Assembly: GCA_031553615.1 (NCBI GenBank)
Contig: JAVBLJ010000010.1
Span: 1 to 64,000, forward strand
Length of the DNA: 64,000 bases
Source: WQXF01 sp031553615
GTDB taxonomy: Bacteria; Bacillota; Clostridia; Christensenellales; Aristaeellaceae
Reading direction: 5' to 3'
A program made the translations under genes and the position numbers. The notes beneath the pieces are model-generated. The model was given only the letters and a program-made list of their open reading frames with translations, did not search any database and had not been told where the DNA came from. Of the stretch, positions 50,497 through 58,691 are shown piece after piece (within the stretch, counting starts at the first letter, position 1; each line of letters opens with the position of its first letter).

Positions 50497-52022
50497 ACAG
50501 CGAGTCAAAGACGCAGCGCGCGGGCAGACCCGCCCGCCCCAAGAGCGCTTCAGCGCGCCGCAGGCAGGAAAAAAAGCTGCAAAAAAAGCTGCTCACTCAA
50601 GCCCGCAGGCGCGAGCAAGCGCCGCCCATCGATGCCCAGGACAGCTTGTTTAACCAAGCCAGCCAAAGGTCCCACCACTTCTTCGTGCGGATGTTCAGCA
50701 ATTTGCGCTTTTCGTTGAGCCTGCGCATATCTGCCAACTACGCGCGGCTGCTAATCTCCCTGTTCCTCTCCCATCTGCTGGTGCTGGCCCTCGCGTTTTG
50801 CATTTGGCAAACGCCTCTGCTGCTGGCGCGCAACGCCGCGATCGTGCGCGTGATGCAGGCGGCCGAGGAGCGCGGCCAGCCGCTGATCTATCGCCCCTAT
50901 GAGGAAAGCGTGAGCGCCGAGTGGGTGCCCGGCGGCGTGCAGCACGGCAGCGATTGGCTGGAGCAAAATGTGGGCAGTCTGCTGGGCCCGGTGCAATCGC
51001 TCCGCTTCGAAGGCTGGCATCCGCTGCTAACGTTAGAAGCGCCGGTGATGCGGGAGGGCGCGCCTTTCCGGGTGCGCACCGTGCACGATCTTTCGGGCCT
51101 GTGCATCCTGTTCGCGCAGCTGATGGCCGCGCTGTTGGTCTTTGACATCTGGCGCGCGCTGGCCTTCCTGGTGCGCGGGCGCGAGGTAAACCAGCGCGTG
51201 CTGCAGCCCATCGCCGATATCACCACCCATGCGCAGCTGCTCTCCGAAAACGACCTGAGCCTGCGGCTGAACGTCGCCGGGGCCAAGAACGAGCTGCGCG
51301 ATCTGGCCACGGTACTCAACGCCATGCTTGACCGCATCGAGGCCGCCTATAACGGCCAGAAGCAGTTCGTTTCCGATGCCTCCCACGAGCTGCGCACGCC
51401 CATCGCCGTCATCCAGGGCTACGCCAACCTGCTGGACCGATGGGGCAAGGATGATCCGCACGTGCGCGATGAATCCATTCACGCCATCGTGAACGAGACC
51501 GCCAACATGAAGGATCTGGTGGAAAAGCTGCTCTTCCTGGCCCGGCACGATAAAAAGACATTCAAGCTTAACCTGGAGCACTTCGAGCTGCGCGAGCTGA
51601 TCGAGGAAACGGTGCGGGAAACCGAGATGATAACCGCCAACCACCGCGTAGAAACCGGAGAGCTCGGTTCAGGCATCCTCTACGCCGATCGCAACGCCAT
51701 CAAGCAGGCGGTGCGCGTGTTCATCGACAACGCGGTGAAGTACACCCCCTCGGGCGGCACCATCCGCATCGCCTGCGAGCGCACACCAGGCACGGTGACC
51801 ATCGCCGTCAGCGACACGGGTCAGGGCATCGCCAACGCCGATCTGCCCAACATATTCGATCGGTTCTATCGCGCCGATGCCGCCCGCTCCAGCACCACCA
51901 CCACCGGCCATGGCCTGGGTCTGGCCATCGCGCGCATAATCGTGGCTTCCCACGGCGGCAAGATCAAGGTGACCTCGCAAAAGGGCGTGGGCAGCACGTT
52001 CCGCATCATATTGCCGAACTGA
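50481..52022 (+). CDS. Sensor histidine kinase
   Basis: 513 residues. A long basic cytoplasmic N-terminus (about 75 residues, RRRQEKKLQKKLLTQARRRE) precedes membrane span 1 (about 88-112). An extracytoplasmic loop of about 85 residues follows, then span 2 (about 200-220). A HAMP-like linker leads to the H-box SDASHELRTPIAVIQGYANL, N-box RVFIDNAVKYTP, G1 DTGQGI and G2 GHGLGLAIARII. ATG 50481 has no good Shine-Dalgarno (GAAAG only), so expression may be coupled to the regulator. ArlS-like partner of the preceding response regulator. The stimulus is unknown. Confidence 0.93.
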   Translation: MKEKANSESKTQRAGRPARPKSASARRRQEKKLQKKLLTQARRREQAPPIDAQDSLFNQASQRSHHFFVRMFSNLRFSLSLRISANYARLLISLFLSHLLVLALAFCIWQTPLLLARNAAIVRVMQAAEERGQPLIYRPYEESVSAEWVPGGVQHGSDWLEQNVGSLLGPVQSLRFEGWHPLLTLEAPVMREGAPFRVRTVHDLSGLCILFAQLMAALLVFDIWRALAFLVRGREVNQRVLQPIADITTHAQLLSENDLSLRLNVAGAKNELRDLATVLNAMLDRIEAAYNGQKQFVSDASHELRTPIAVIQGYANLLDRWGKDDPHVRDESIHAIVNETANMKDLVEKLLFLARHDKKTFKLNLEHFELRELIEETVRETEMITANHRVETGELGSGILYADRNAIKQAVRVFIDNAVKYTPSGGTIRIACERTPGTVTIAVSDTGQGIANADLPNIFDRFYRADAARSSTTTTGHGLGLAIARIIVASHGGKIKVTSQKGVGSTFRIILPN

Positions 52023-52041
52023 AAACATTACTTTTCAACCC

Positions 52042-52080
52042 AAAATGCCGCCGTGCTCGGATTGAGCACGATGGCATTTT
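52042..52080 (+). terminator. Bidirectional terminator between kinase and dapB
   Basis: AAAATGCC and GGCATTTT enclose CGTGCTC-GGATT-GAGCACG. The flanking A and T tracts make it work on both strands for the converging genes. Confidence 0.85.
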
Positions 52081-52123
52081 GCATGTTCTGTTTGTACTGG
52101 GTCGAGAGCAGACACCGCGCATT

Positions 52124-53320
52124 TCAAATGCCGAAGCATTCACGAATCGCGGAGACCGCGCGCATCTCCTGCGCGGTATCGATGCAGAGCGATATCTTGG
52201 TTTCGCTGGTGGTGATCAAGTGTGCGCCCACCTCGATGGCGGCCAGGCAATCGAACACCCGCGAGGCCACGCCGCTGGCATGGGCCATACCGGGACCCTC
52301 GACGGTCAGCTTGACCACGTTGGCGCGGTGGTGCGCAGTCAATTGGAGCGCTGCCAGCACTGCCATGGCCTGAGGCAGCGCCGATTGCGGCAGCGAGAAG
52401 GTCACATCGACCCGGCCCTCCTGCGGCGCGCTTTGGCTGATCATGTCGAGGTTGATATCCCGGATCGCGTCAAACAGGCCCGCCACCGAGCGCGGCGTGG
52501 CCTCGACGCCGTGAAGGGTCAGTATCGCCACGTCGCGGCTGACCGAAAGGTGGGTGACCAGCGATTGTTCGAGCAAAAGCTGCTGCATGTTGTACAGGCC
52601 GGGCTGCTTGCCCGCGATATAGCGCGCCGCCCGCAGCGCTCCCGCCGCGAACAGACGGCGCGATTGCGCCACGTGCTGCAGCAGGATGATCTCATCCTCG
52701 CCGTAGAAGCCCACCTCGTGCGCGCCGGGCACGGTACCCCCGCGCAGCGCCACCACGCCGATCTCCTTGGGCGAGCGCGCCTGGCGCACCGCGTGGCGAT
52801 CGAACATCAGCTCCTTGGGCGCGATATAGGCGGCGCGCACGGCGTCGGCCAGCATCAGCGCCGTACCGCTGGGCGCGTCGATCTTGCGGTTGTGGTGGCG
52901 CTCCAGTATCTCCACGTCGAACGCCTCGCCCAGCGCGGAGGCGGCGTTGGTCGCCAGCTCGCACAGCACGCTCACGCCGTAGGACATGTTGGCCGATTGG
53001 AACACCGGAATGCTGGTGGCCGCGTCGGCGATTTGGCGGCGATCCTCGGCGGTATAGCCGGTGGTGGCCAGTACCAGCGGCAGCTTGCGCCGGGTAGCGT
53101 ATGCCAGCAGACCGGGCAGCGCGCCGGGATGCGAAAAATCGACGCACACGTCGGCCTCCGCTGTCACCGCATCGAAATCAGCGAAGCAGGGAACAGCGGA
53201 CTGGGTATCGGCGCGCGGATCCACGCCACCCGCCACCTCCAGCCCCGCATCCGCCGAGGCCAGGTCGGCCAGCGCCTGCCCCATCTTACCCAGCGCACCG
53301 CTAATCAACAATCGAACCAT
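52124..53320 (-). CDS. dapB: Dihydrodipicolinate reductase fused to an aspartokinase-like ACT region
   Basis: 398 residues, about 150 longer than DapB. Residues 1-250 are a normal reductase: SGALGKMG (7-14), VLATTGYT, the catalytic RHHNRKIDAPSGTA (141-154) and LRGGTVPGAHEV. Residues about 257-398 look like the two ACT units at the end of aspartokinases: SRDVAILTLHGVEATPRSVA, then VEGPGMAHASGVASRVFDCL and LITTSETKISLCI. ACT pairs of this kind bind lysine or threonine, so feedback control of DapB is plausible. Last gene of asd-dapA-dapB, 29 bases after dapA. ATG 53320 is chosen over ATG 53326 because GGAGG lies seven bases before it. Confidence 0.88.
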   Translation of the reverse strand: MVRLLISGALGKMGQALADLASADAGLEVAGGVDPRADTQSAVPCFADFDAVTAEADVCVDFSHPGALPGLLAYATRRKLPLVLATTGYTAEDRRQIADAATSIPVFQSANMSYGVSVLCELATNAASALGEAFDVEILERHHNRKIDAPSGTALMLADAVRAAYIAPKELMFDRHAVRQARSPKEIGVVALRGGTVPGAHEVGFYGEDEIILLQHVAQSRRLFAAGALRAARYIAGKQPGLYNMQQLLLEQSLVTHLSVSRDVAILTLHGVEATPRSVAGLFDAIRDINLDMISQSAPQEGRVDVTFSLPQSALPQAMAVLAALQLTAHHRANVVKLTVEGPGMAHASGVASRVFDCLAAIEVGAHLITTSETKISLCIDTAQEMRAVSAIRECFGI

Positions 53321-53349
53321 GTGCATCCCTCCTCGTCGCTCTGTGCCGC

Positions 53350-54243
53350 TCAGGGCAATATGCCCAGTGCCTGCAGGGTCAGCTCCAGCTTTTCGCGGTG
53401 CGCGGGCTCCATGGGCACCAGGGGCAGGCGCAGCGGTCCGGCCTGCATGCCCATGAGGTTGAGCGCCGTCTTGACCGGGATGGGGTTGACCTCAATAAAC
53501 AACGCCTGCACCAGCGGATTGAGCTTGAACTGCAGCTCGCGGGAAGCCTGCCAATCACCCGCGTGGAAGGCCACAACCATATCGTGGGTATCGCGTGGGC
53601 ACACGTTCGAAAGCACCGATATCACGCCCTCGCCGCCCAGCCCCAGAAAGGGCACCACGTGGTCGTCGTTGCCGGAGTAGATGGCGAGCCGATCGTGGCA
53701 GGTGCGGAACATCTCGGTGATCTGCTCGATGTTGCCGCTGGCCTCCTTGATGGCGGCGATGCGCGGATGGTCGGCCAGCACGTCCAGCGTGACCGGGGTG
53801 ATGTTCAGCCCGGTGCGGCTGGGCACGTTGTAGAGCACGACGGGCAGGGCCGTCGCATCGGCCACGGCGGTAAAGTGAGCAATCAGTCCGGCCTGCGTGG
53901 TCTTGTTGTCATAGGGGGTCACGGCCAGCAACGCATCCACGCCCAACGCTTCGGCACGCTTGGCTGCGGCAATCACCTCGCGGGTGTCGTTTCCGCCCAC
54001 GCCCGCAATCACCGGCACGCGGCCATGCACGCGCTCCACCGCGAACGCAATCACCTGCCCGCGCTCCTCCGCCGTCATGGTGGAGGGCTCGCCGGTGGTG
54101 CCGCACACGATGAGCGCATCGATGTGGTTCTCCAGTTGCCAATCGATCAGCCTGCCAAAGGCGGGCAGGTTGAGCCCCTCTTCGGTGAACGGAGTGACCA
54201 GGGCAGTGCCGCAGCCCGTGAAGATAATCTGCTTTGTTTTCAT
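53350..54243 (-). CDS. dapA: 4-hydroxy-tetrahydrodipicolinate synthase
   Basis: 297 residues. Condenses pyruvate with aspartate semialdehyde, first committed step to lysine and diaminopimelate. Has GTALVTPF at the start, VCGTTGEPSTMT, Tyr in PVVLYNVPSRTGLN and the Schiff-base Lys in RIAAIKEASGN. GAGGGGGACGTTTGT precedes ATG 54243; 21 codons upstream that overlap the asd end are excluded. It lies 32 bases after asd. Confidence 0.95.
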   Translation of the reverse strand: MKTKQIIFTGCGTALVTPFTEEGLNLPAFGRLIDWQLENHIDALIVCGTTGEPSTMTAEERGQVIAFAVERVHGRVPVIAGVGGNDTREVIAAAKRAEALGVDALLAVTPYDNKTTQAGLIAHFTAVADATALPVVLYNVPSRTGLNITPVTLDVLADHPRIAAIKEASGNIEQITEMFRTCHDRLAIYSGNDDHVVPFLGLGGEGVISVLSNVCPRDTHDMVVAFHAGDWQASRELQFKLNPLVQALFIEVNPIPVKTALNLMGMQAGPLRLPLVPMEPAHREKLELTLQALGILP

Positions 54244-54275
54244 ACAAACGTCCCCCTCTTCGATCAACAGGCGCT

Positions 54276-55364
54276 CTACTTCTGCGGAATATATCCCTGC
54301 GCGCACAGCAGCTCGGCAATCAGCACCGCGCCGCCCGCCGCGCCGCGCAGCGTATTGTGCGAAAGGCCAATGAAGCGATAATCAAACAGCGAATCCTCAC
54401 GCAGGCGGCCCAGCGTGATACCCATGCCCCGCTCGAAATCGCGATCGAGGCGGGTCTGCGGGCGATCGGGCTCATCGAAATACTTCAGGAAGGGCTTGGG
54501 TGCGCTGGGCAGATCGAGCTGCTGGGGCAGCGCGGAGAAGCTCCGCCACGCCTCAAGCACCTGCGCCGCGGTCGGCTTTTCGGCAAACGATACGCTCACC
54601 GTGGCCAGATGCCCATCGGAGGCGGCGACGCGCACGCAATGTGCGCTGATCACCGGGGCCTCGGCGGACACGATGCGTCCGCCCTGCACCGTTCCCCAAA
54701 TCTTGAGCGGCTCCTGCTCGCTCTTCTCTTCCTCGCCGCCGATGTAGGGGATCACGTTGTCCACCATCTCGGGCCAGCGCGCGAAGGTCTTGCCCGCGCC
54801 GGAGATTGCCTGATAGGTGCTCACCGCCACCTTCTGCGGCGCGAACGCGCGCAGCGCATGCAGCGCGGGCACGTACGACTGAATAGAGCAATTGGGCTTA
54901 ACGGCGATGAAGCCCGTCTTGGTGCCCAGGCGCACGCGCTGCGCCTCGATGACTTCTGCGTGCTCCGGGTTGATTTCGGGGATCATCATGGGCACGTCGG
55001 CAGTCATCCGGTGCGCGGAATTGTTGGAGACTACCGGAGTTTCGGTGCGCGCGTAGCTTTCCTCCAGCGCACGGATCTCATCCTTCTTCATGTCCACAGC
55101 GCAGAACACGAAATCGGCCTGATCAGCCACGCGCGCCACATCGGACGCATCGAGCACCGGTATGCCTGCAAATTTTTCCGGCACCGGCCAATCGAACGCC
55201 CAGCGGTCGGCCACCGCCTCCGCGTAAGGCTTGCCCGCAGAGCGCGGCGATGCCGCCAGCGCAGTCACCTCAAACCACGGATGCTCGGCCAAAAGCGACA
55301 AGAAGCGCTGCCCCACCATGCCGGTCGCACCCACCACGGCGACCTTCCTTTTTTGCATTGCCAT
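54276..55364 (-). CDS. asd: Aspartate-semialdehyde dehydrogenase, archaeal/fungal type
   Basis: 362 residues. Reduces aspartyl phosphate to aspartate semialdehyde. NADP motif VAVVGATGMVGQRF, catalytic Cys in VKPNCSIQSYVPAL, AISGAGKTF, and the insert DNVIPYIGGEEEKSEQEPLK that marks the archaeal/fungal-type branch rather than the usual bacterial enzyme. Also HCVRVAASDGHLATV with the catalytic His, and SHNTLRGAAGGAVLIAEL. ATG 55364 follows GGGAGGTAGAAGG; ATG 55358 is possible. First gene of the lysine operon, under the riboswitch. Confidence 0.93.
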   Translation of the reverse strand: MAMQKRKVAVVGATGMVGQRFLSLLAEHPWFEVTALAASPRSAGKPYAEAVADRWAFDWPVPEKFAGIPVLDASDVARVADQADFVFCAVDMKKDEIRALEESYARTETPVVSNNSAHRMTADVPMMIPEINPEHAEVIEAQRVRLGTKTGFIAVKPNCSIQSYVPALHALRAFAPQKVAVSTYQAISGAGKTFARWPEMVDNVIPYIGGEEEKSEQEPLKIWGTVQGGRIVSAEAPVISAHCVRVAASDGHLATVSVSFAEKPTAAQVLEAWRSFSALPQQLDLPSAPKPFLKYFDEPDRPQTRLDRDFERGMGITLGRLREDSLFDYRFIGLSHNTLRGAAGGAVLIAELLCAQGYIPQK

Positions 55365-55401
55365 CCTTCTACCTCCCGTTTCTGCGGGGAACCCGCACAT
55401 A

Positions 55402-55432
55402 ATACAAAACGCACCCGCGAAGCTCGGGGTGC
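55402..55432 (-). terminator. Riboswitch-linked intrinsic terminator
   Basis: GCACCC and GGGTGC with an inner CGA-GCT-TCG stem, followed by GTTTTGTATT on the minus strand. It lies between the lysine aptamer and the asd start, as expected of a transcriptional OFF switch. Confidence 0.8.
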
Positions 55433-55490
55433 TAACGACGCGCCGGGAAGGAAACGGGACAATCCGTTTTCTCCCAAACGCAATCCGCAC

Positions 55491-55653
55491 GCCAGCTCTC
55501 CACCGCCTTCGCGGTGACAGTCGCAAGCCTTTTTGGCCTACGCCCAAGGTTCGTTCCCAGGGAGGAACGTTCCCTTCGGCATCCGCGCCTTTCGCCGGCG
55601 TTCAGCGGGCCCCTGCCCTCGCGCCGGGTACTCATCGGAGATGCGCCTCTGAC
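55491..55653 (-). ncRNA. Lysine riboswitch (L box)
   Basis: The minus strand from 55653 reads GTCAG-AGGCGC, then GATGAGTACCCGGC, GATGCCGAAGG and GACTGTCACCGCGAAGGCG, ending GGTGGAGAGCTGGC. These are the conserved L-box blocks (AGAGGYGC, GAGUA, GCCGAAG, CUGUCA, GGAGRGCU) in the right order. The outer stem P1 is GTCAG with CTGGC. High lysine would favour the terminator at 55432-55402 and switch off asd-dapA-dapB. Confidence 0.92.
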
Positions 55654-55679
55654 TAGGATAGTCTGTGGAATTGTTCTCT

Positions 55680-55708
55680 ATGATACATCGCACCGGAACG
55701 ATTGTCAA
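55680..55708 (-). promoter_or_regulatory. Promoter of the lysine operon
   Basis: TTGACA (55708-55703), 17-base spacer, TATCAT (55685-55680) on the minus strand, overlapping the stop codon of the oligogalacturonate lyase gene. The transcript would start about 20 bases before the riboswitch. Confidence 0.8.
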
Positions 55709-56874
55709 TCGTCAGAATCGCGCGCGGGCACGTCGATCAGGTACAGCTGCACCGTGCCCGTTTCATCGGAGGCAAACAGCACCTGCCGATCATCCCAGCT
55801 GAAAGTGGGGTGGCAATGCGTATGCTGGCCATACCAGCTAGTGCCATGATGGCAAAGCGGCGATATCACGCTGCTCCCCTCCTCGTTCAGCGCGATCAGC
55901 ACCAGATTCTCCACCTCATCGCCCACGAGCATCCGATCGTCCCCGGTCGCATGGTAATGATTGCAGTAATGGGAAAGTTCGTTGGTACGCAGCACCTCGC
56001 CCCGCTCCCCCGCCAAGCCGACGTAGGGCACAAAATCGGTCTCCACCGCCCGCGCTACCGCCTGCGTGCGGCTGCTGGTGATGGTTCCATCGTGTCCCGG
56101 GCCGCGATTATCAAAAAAGACCTGCCCGCGCCGCGTCCAGAACTCGTGCCCTACGCTGTCCTGCGCGCCTTGGCGGAAGCAGGGCTCCACCTCGCCGGTG
56201 CGCACGTCCAGCAGCCACATGCGCTGATGCACCAGGTGCCAGGGCCCCTCGTGACAATACATCGCCAGATGCGGATTCACGGGCGAAAACTGAAAATGGC
56301 CGCACTCGTGGGTGTCCCGCGCAATCAGCCGGGGCGGGCCTCCCTCCAGCGGGATGAGCCAGAAGCGGCACTTCTTGCACCGGTACATCTTCTCTTCGAA
56401 CCCAGCGTAGTTGAGGCCGTGCTCCACGTGCACGTCCTCGTTGGTCAGCACGCCCACCAGCGTGCCATCGGCATTGAGCGTCACCCGCCCCGGCCGCCAG
56501 CCCTGCGCCAGGGTGAAAAGCACGCGCAGCTCCCCAGCGCGCGGGCGCAGCAGCATCACGTCGCTGCCCCGGGTATACAGCACGTGCTCCCCGGTCGGGT
56601 CCTTCGTAAAGCTGCCGGTGTGCTCGGGCGGGCGATGATGGGTCAGCCTGGTGATCTCGCCGGTATCCAGCGCCAGCCGGAACACGTTGAGGGTTGGCTG
56701 TGTATCGCGGTCCGAAAGAAACAGGATCGCGTTTTCGCCGCGCACAAATGAGTTTTCAGTAAAGTAAAAGTGTACATTCACGCTGCGGGCGTCCGCAGTC
56801 AGTTGGCGCAGCCCGCGTCCCGTCAAAGGATCGCGCCGCTCGATCATTTCGCTGGGATAGTACGTGGGTAGCAT
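55705..56874 (-). CDS. ogl: Oligogalacturonate lyase (PL22)
   Basis: 389 residues, standard length. Cleaves unsaturated galacturonate dimers and oligomers from pectin by beta-elimination in the cytoplasm. Seven-bladed beta-propeller repeats are visible (AILFLSDRDTQPTLNVFRL, HVLYTRGSDVMLLRPRAGEL, QVLFASDETGTVQLYLI). Presumed Mn ligands and the base are the His/Gln residues in QDSVGHEFWTRRG and WYGQHTHCHPTFSWDD. ATG 56874 follows GGAGGAGCCTG; 24 upstream codons translate a tandem repeat and are excluded. No kduI/kduD or uronate genes lie beside it. Confidence 0.9.
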   Translation of the reverse strand: MLPTYYPSEMIERRDPLTGRGLRQLTADARSVNVHFYFTENSFVRGENAILFLSDRDTQPTLNVFRLALDTGEITRLTHHRPPEHTGSFTKDPTGEHVLYTRGSDVMLLRPRAGELRVLFTLAQGWRPGRVTLNADGTLVGVLTNEDVHVEHGLNYAGFEEKMYRCKKCRFWLIPLEGGPPRLIARDTHECGHFQFSPVNPHLAMYCHEGPWHLVHQRMWLLDVRTGEVEPCFRQGAQDSVGHEFWTRRGQVFFDNRGPGHDGTITSSRTQAVARAVETDFVPYVGLAGERGEVLRTNELSHYCNHYHATGDDRMLVGDEVENLVLIALNEEGSSVISPLCHHGTSWYGQHTHCHPTFSWDDRQVLFASDETGTVQLYLIDVPARDSDD

Positions 56875-56887
56875 CAGGCTCCTCCTT

Positions 56888-56943
56888 CGCTTTCGGAAAT
56901 CGGCTTTCGAAAAACGGCACTCGAAAAGCGGTAACTTCGACAA
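56888..56943. repeat. 14-bp tandem repeat in the leader of the oligogalacturonate lyase gene
   Basis: Four units related to GGCTTTCGAAAAAC, ending 13 bases before the start codon. Confidence 0.8.
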
Positions 56944-56994
56944 CATGACTAGCTACGTTCAGCCCGGGCGTGCAAGCACCGTGAAAACCACAAT

Positions 56995-57162
56995 TGATAC
57001 CAATTCCAATTAGGATTTGCCAATAAGTCAGCGAGAGTTTTTTTTCGTTCGGCTAGGAGTCCGAAGGAGGCGTAGCCAGCAGCTACGCTGACCGAGGCAC
57101 GACAACGCCGATCGGAATAAGATCCGCTGGATTGTGCCAATACGTAGTTGGATTTGGTATCA
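56995..57162. mobile_element. MITE-like element (copy B of the interspersed repeat)
   Basis: 168 bases bounded by inverted repeats TGATACCAATTCCAATTA (56995-57012) and its complement at 57145-57162, 16 of 18 bases matching. The interior has no ORF and matches the repeat at 4476-4590. No transposase is encoded. A clear target duplication is not visible beyond a possible AT/TA dinucleotide. Confidence 0.65.
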
Positions 57163-57181
57163 TATGCGCAAACGAGGAGAC

Positions 57182-57226
57182 CGGCTAGAAATGCCTAGCC
57201 GCTAGGAGGTCGGCGCAGTCGCCGAC
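57182..57226. other. Two adjacent perfect hairpins after the iron-sulfur gene
   Basis: CGGCTAG-AAATGC-CTAGCCG (57182-57201) and GTCGGCG-CAGT-CGCCGAC (57209-57226). No T-run, so not standard terminators; they lie between the MITE-like element and the stop at 57242. Confidence 0.65.
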
Positions 57227-57241
57227 AACGCAGATGGGCGT

Positions 57242-58456
57242 TTATGGCCGGTCGACAAGGCGGGAAAGGTAACGGGACTTCACTTGGCGAGATGCCAGGG
57301 TGCGCTGAAGGGGCGGTAAGCGCAGGATGGCACCGAATAGGTTGGCCATCACACGATGGCTGAACTGATCCGGCGCGTCAAAGATCAGGTTTTGCAGCGT
57401 GCCGGTCTCGATGGCGTTGCATACGATGCGGTGCGTGGAGTTGATCGGGGTGAGCAGGCGCTGTTCGCGGCGCATCAGCTTGATCGCGGCCTTGGGGCAG
57501 TTTTTGACGCACACGCCGCAGCCCAAGCAGCGGTTCTCGTCGATGGAAAGCCGCTTTTGTTTTGCGTCCTTTCCTCCCTGGACGCAAGCCGCCTCTATTT
57601 GGATCGCGTCGACCGGGCAAACCTTGGCGCACTTTCCGCAGCCCACGCACCGCTCCTGCTGCGGCACGGGCACGTAGTTGGTGGTCAGGATGGGCTGGCG
57701 CAAGCCATACTTCTTGGCGGCGAGCATGCCGTCGCAGCAGCACCCGCAGCAGTTGCACAGAAAGCTGACGTCCTTTTGCACGTTCTCGCCGCACTGCACG
57801 AGGTTGTGCTCGAAGCTGAGCTGGAGGATATCGAAGGCTTCGGCGCGGTCGATGCGGCGGGTGTGGCCGTGGCGAACGAGCGCGTCTGCGCAGGTCCCGA
57901 AGGTCAGGCAGACCTCCTGGGGCGCGTCGCAGGCCAAGCCCAGGTGCTGCTGCTTATGGCGGCAGTAGCAAAGGCCGACGGAGATGTGCTCGGCGGTCTG
58001 GATGACCTCCGTGGCGCGTTCGTAGTCGAGGATGTGCACCAGTTGATCCTCCTCTACGGCATCCTCGCGCACGAAGGTGCGCCCCATGCGGGTCTCCTTG
58101 CCGTAGAACAGATCCAGCAGGAAATCACCCTCGACGCTAAGATACTGATGATAGAGTTCGCTCAGCAGCTTTTGATCGATGTCGGTGCGCACGCGCATGA
58201 GCGCAAACTCCAGAAACCCGGCCATCGGCGGGGACATCATGTAGCGCGTGGGCTCGCCTTCCTTGACCACGTCGAGCAGCATCGCCTTCTCGCACAGCGC
58301 GTCCAGCGCCTTTTCCGCCTCGGGAGGGGTCATGTGCAGCAGCTTGGCGGCGCGCTGCGCGGTAAAGGGGCGGATCGGCAGGCAAGAAAGCCGCGCGGCC
58401 TCTTCCTCGCTGACCAGCACGCGCAGGATCTTGTACAGCGTGTCCGAGGGCGGCAC
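57242..58456 (-). CDS. Multi-cluster 4Fe-4S ferredoxin-domain protein
   Basis: 404 residues from GTG 58456. The N-terminal part resembles a winged helix (LSCLPIRPFTAQRAAKLLHM). In the middle are Cys-rich VGLCYCRHKQQHLGLACD and FLCNCCGCCCDGM. Then come two ferredoxin motifs, CVGCGKCAKVCPVDAI and CLGCGVCVKNCPKAAI (about residues 270-330). It is likely an electron-transfer or redox-sensing protein. The frame stays open upstream (YGALVDRLNRFPQGVPPSDT), reads like family sequence to about 58525, and the only good start there (ATG 58532, after GAAAGGACGGCG) is one base out of frame. A frameshift, sequencing error or unusual start must be considered. Confidence 0.75.
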   Translation of the reverse strand: MPPSDTLYKILRVLVSEEEAARLSCLPIRPFTAQRAAKLLHMTPPEAEKALDALCEKAMLLDVVKEGEPTRYMMSPPMAGFLEFALMRVRTDIDQKLLSELYHQYLSVEGDFLLDLFYGKETRMGRTFVREDAVEEDQLVHILDYERATEVIQTAEHISVGLCYCRHKQQHLGLACDAPQEVCLTFGTCADALVRHGHTRRIDRAEAFDILQLSFEHNLVQCGENVQKDVSFLCNCCGCCCDGMLAAKKYGLRQPILTTNYVPVPQQERCVGCGKCAKVCPVDAIQIEAACVQGGKDAKQKRLSIDENRCLGCGVCVKNCPKAAIKLMRREQRLLTPINSTHRIVCNAIETGTLQNLIFDAPDQFSHRVMANLFGAILRLPPLQRTLASRQVKSRYLSRLVDRP

Positions 58457-58550
58457 GCCCTGCGGGAACCGGTTGAGCCGGTCGACCAGCGCTCCGTAGG
58501 CCTCGCGTTGGGTGTGGTGGGATATGGCGCATCGCCGTCCTTTCTTTTTT

Positions 58551-58604
58551 AGTACATTCTCAATATTTCAGTACATTCTCAATATTTCAGCACATTCTCA
58601 ATGC
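58551..58604. repeat. 19-bp tandem repeat in the leader of the iron-sulfur gene
   Basis: Two exact units of AGTACATTCTCAATATTTC and a partial third (AGCACATTCTCAATGC). Confidence 0.9.
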
Positions 58605-58691
58605 ATTGATTGTACGTTCTCCGCATGCTCCCGTCAAGCCGGTGTAAAGGGATAGGTGGCCACAGAGCGCATACGATGATTCGCGCCGTTC

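Noticed and set aside
51033..51644. 203-codon antisense ORF in the histidine-kinase gene
   Set aside because: Overlaps the conserved H-box region on the plus strand and has no motif of its own.
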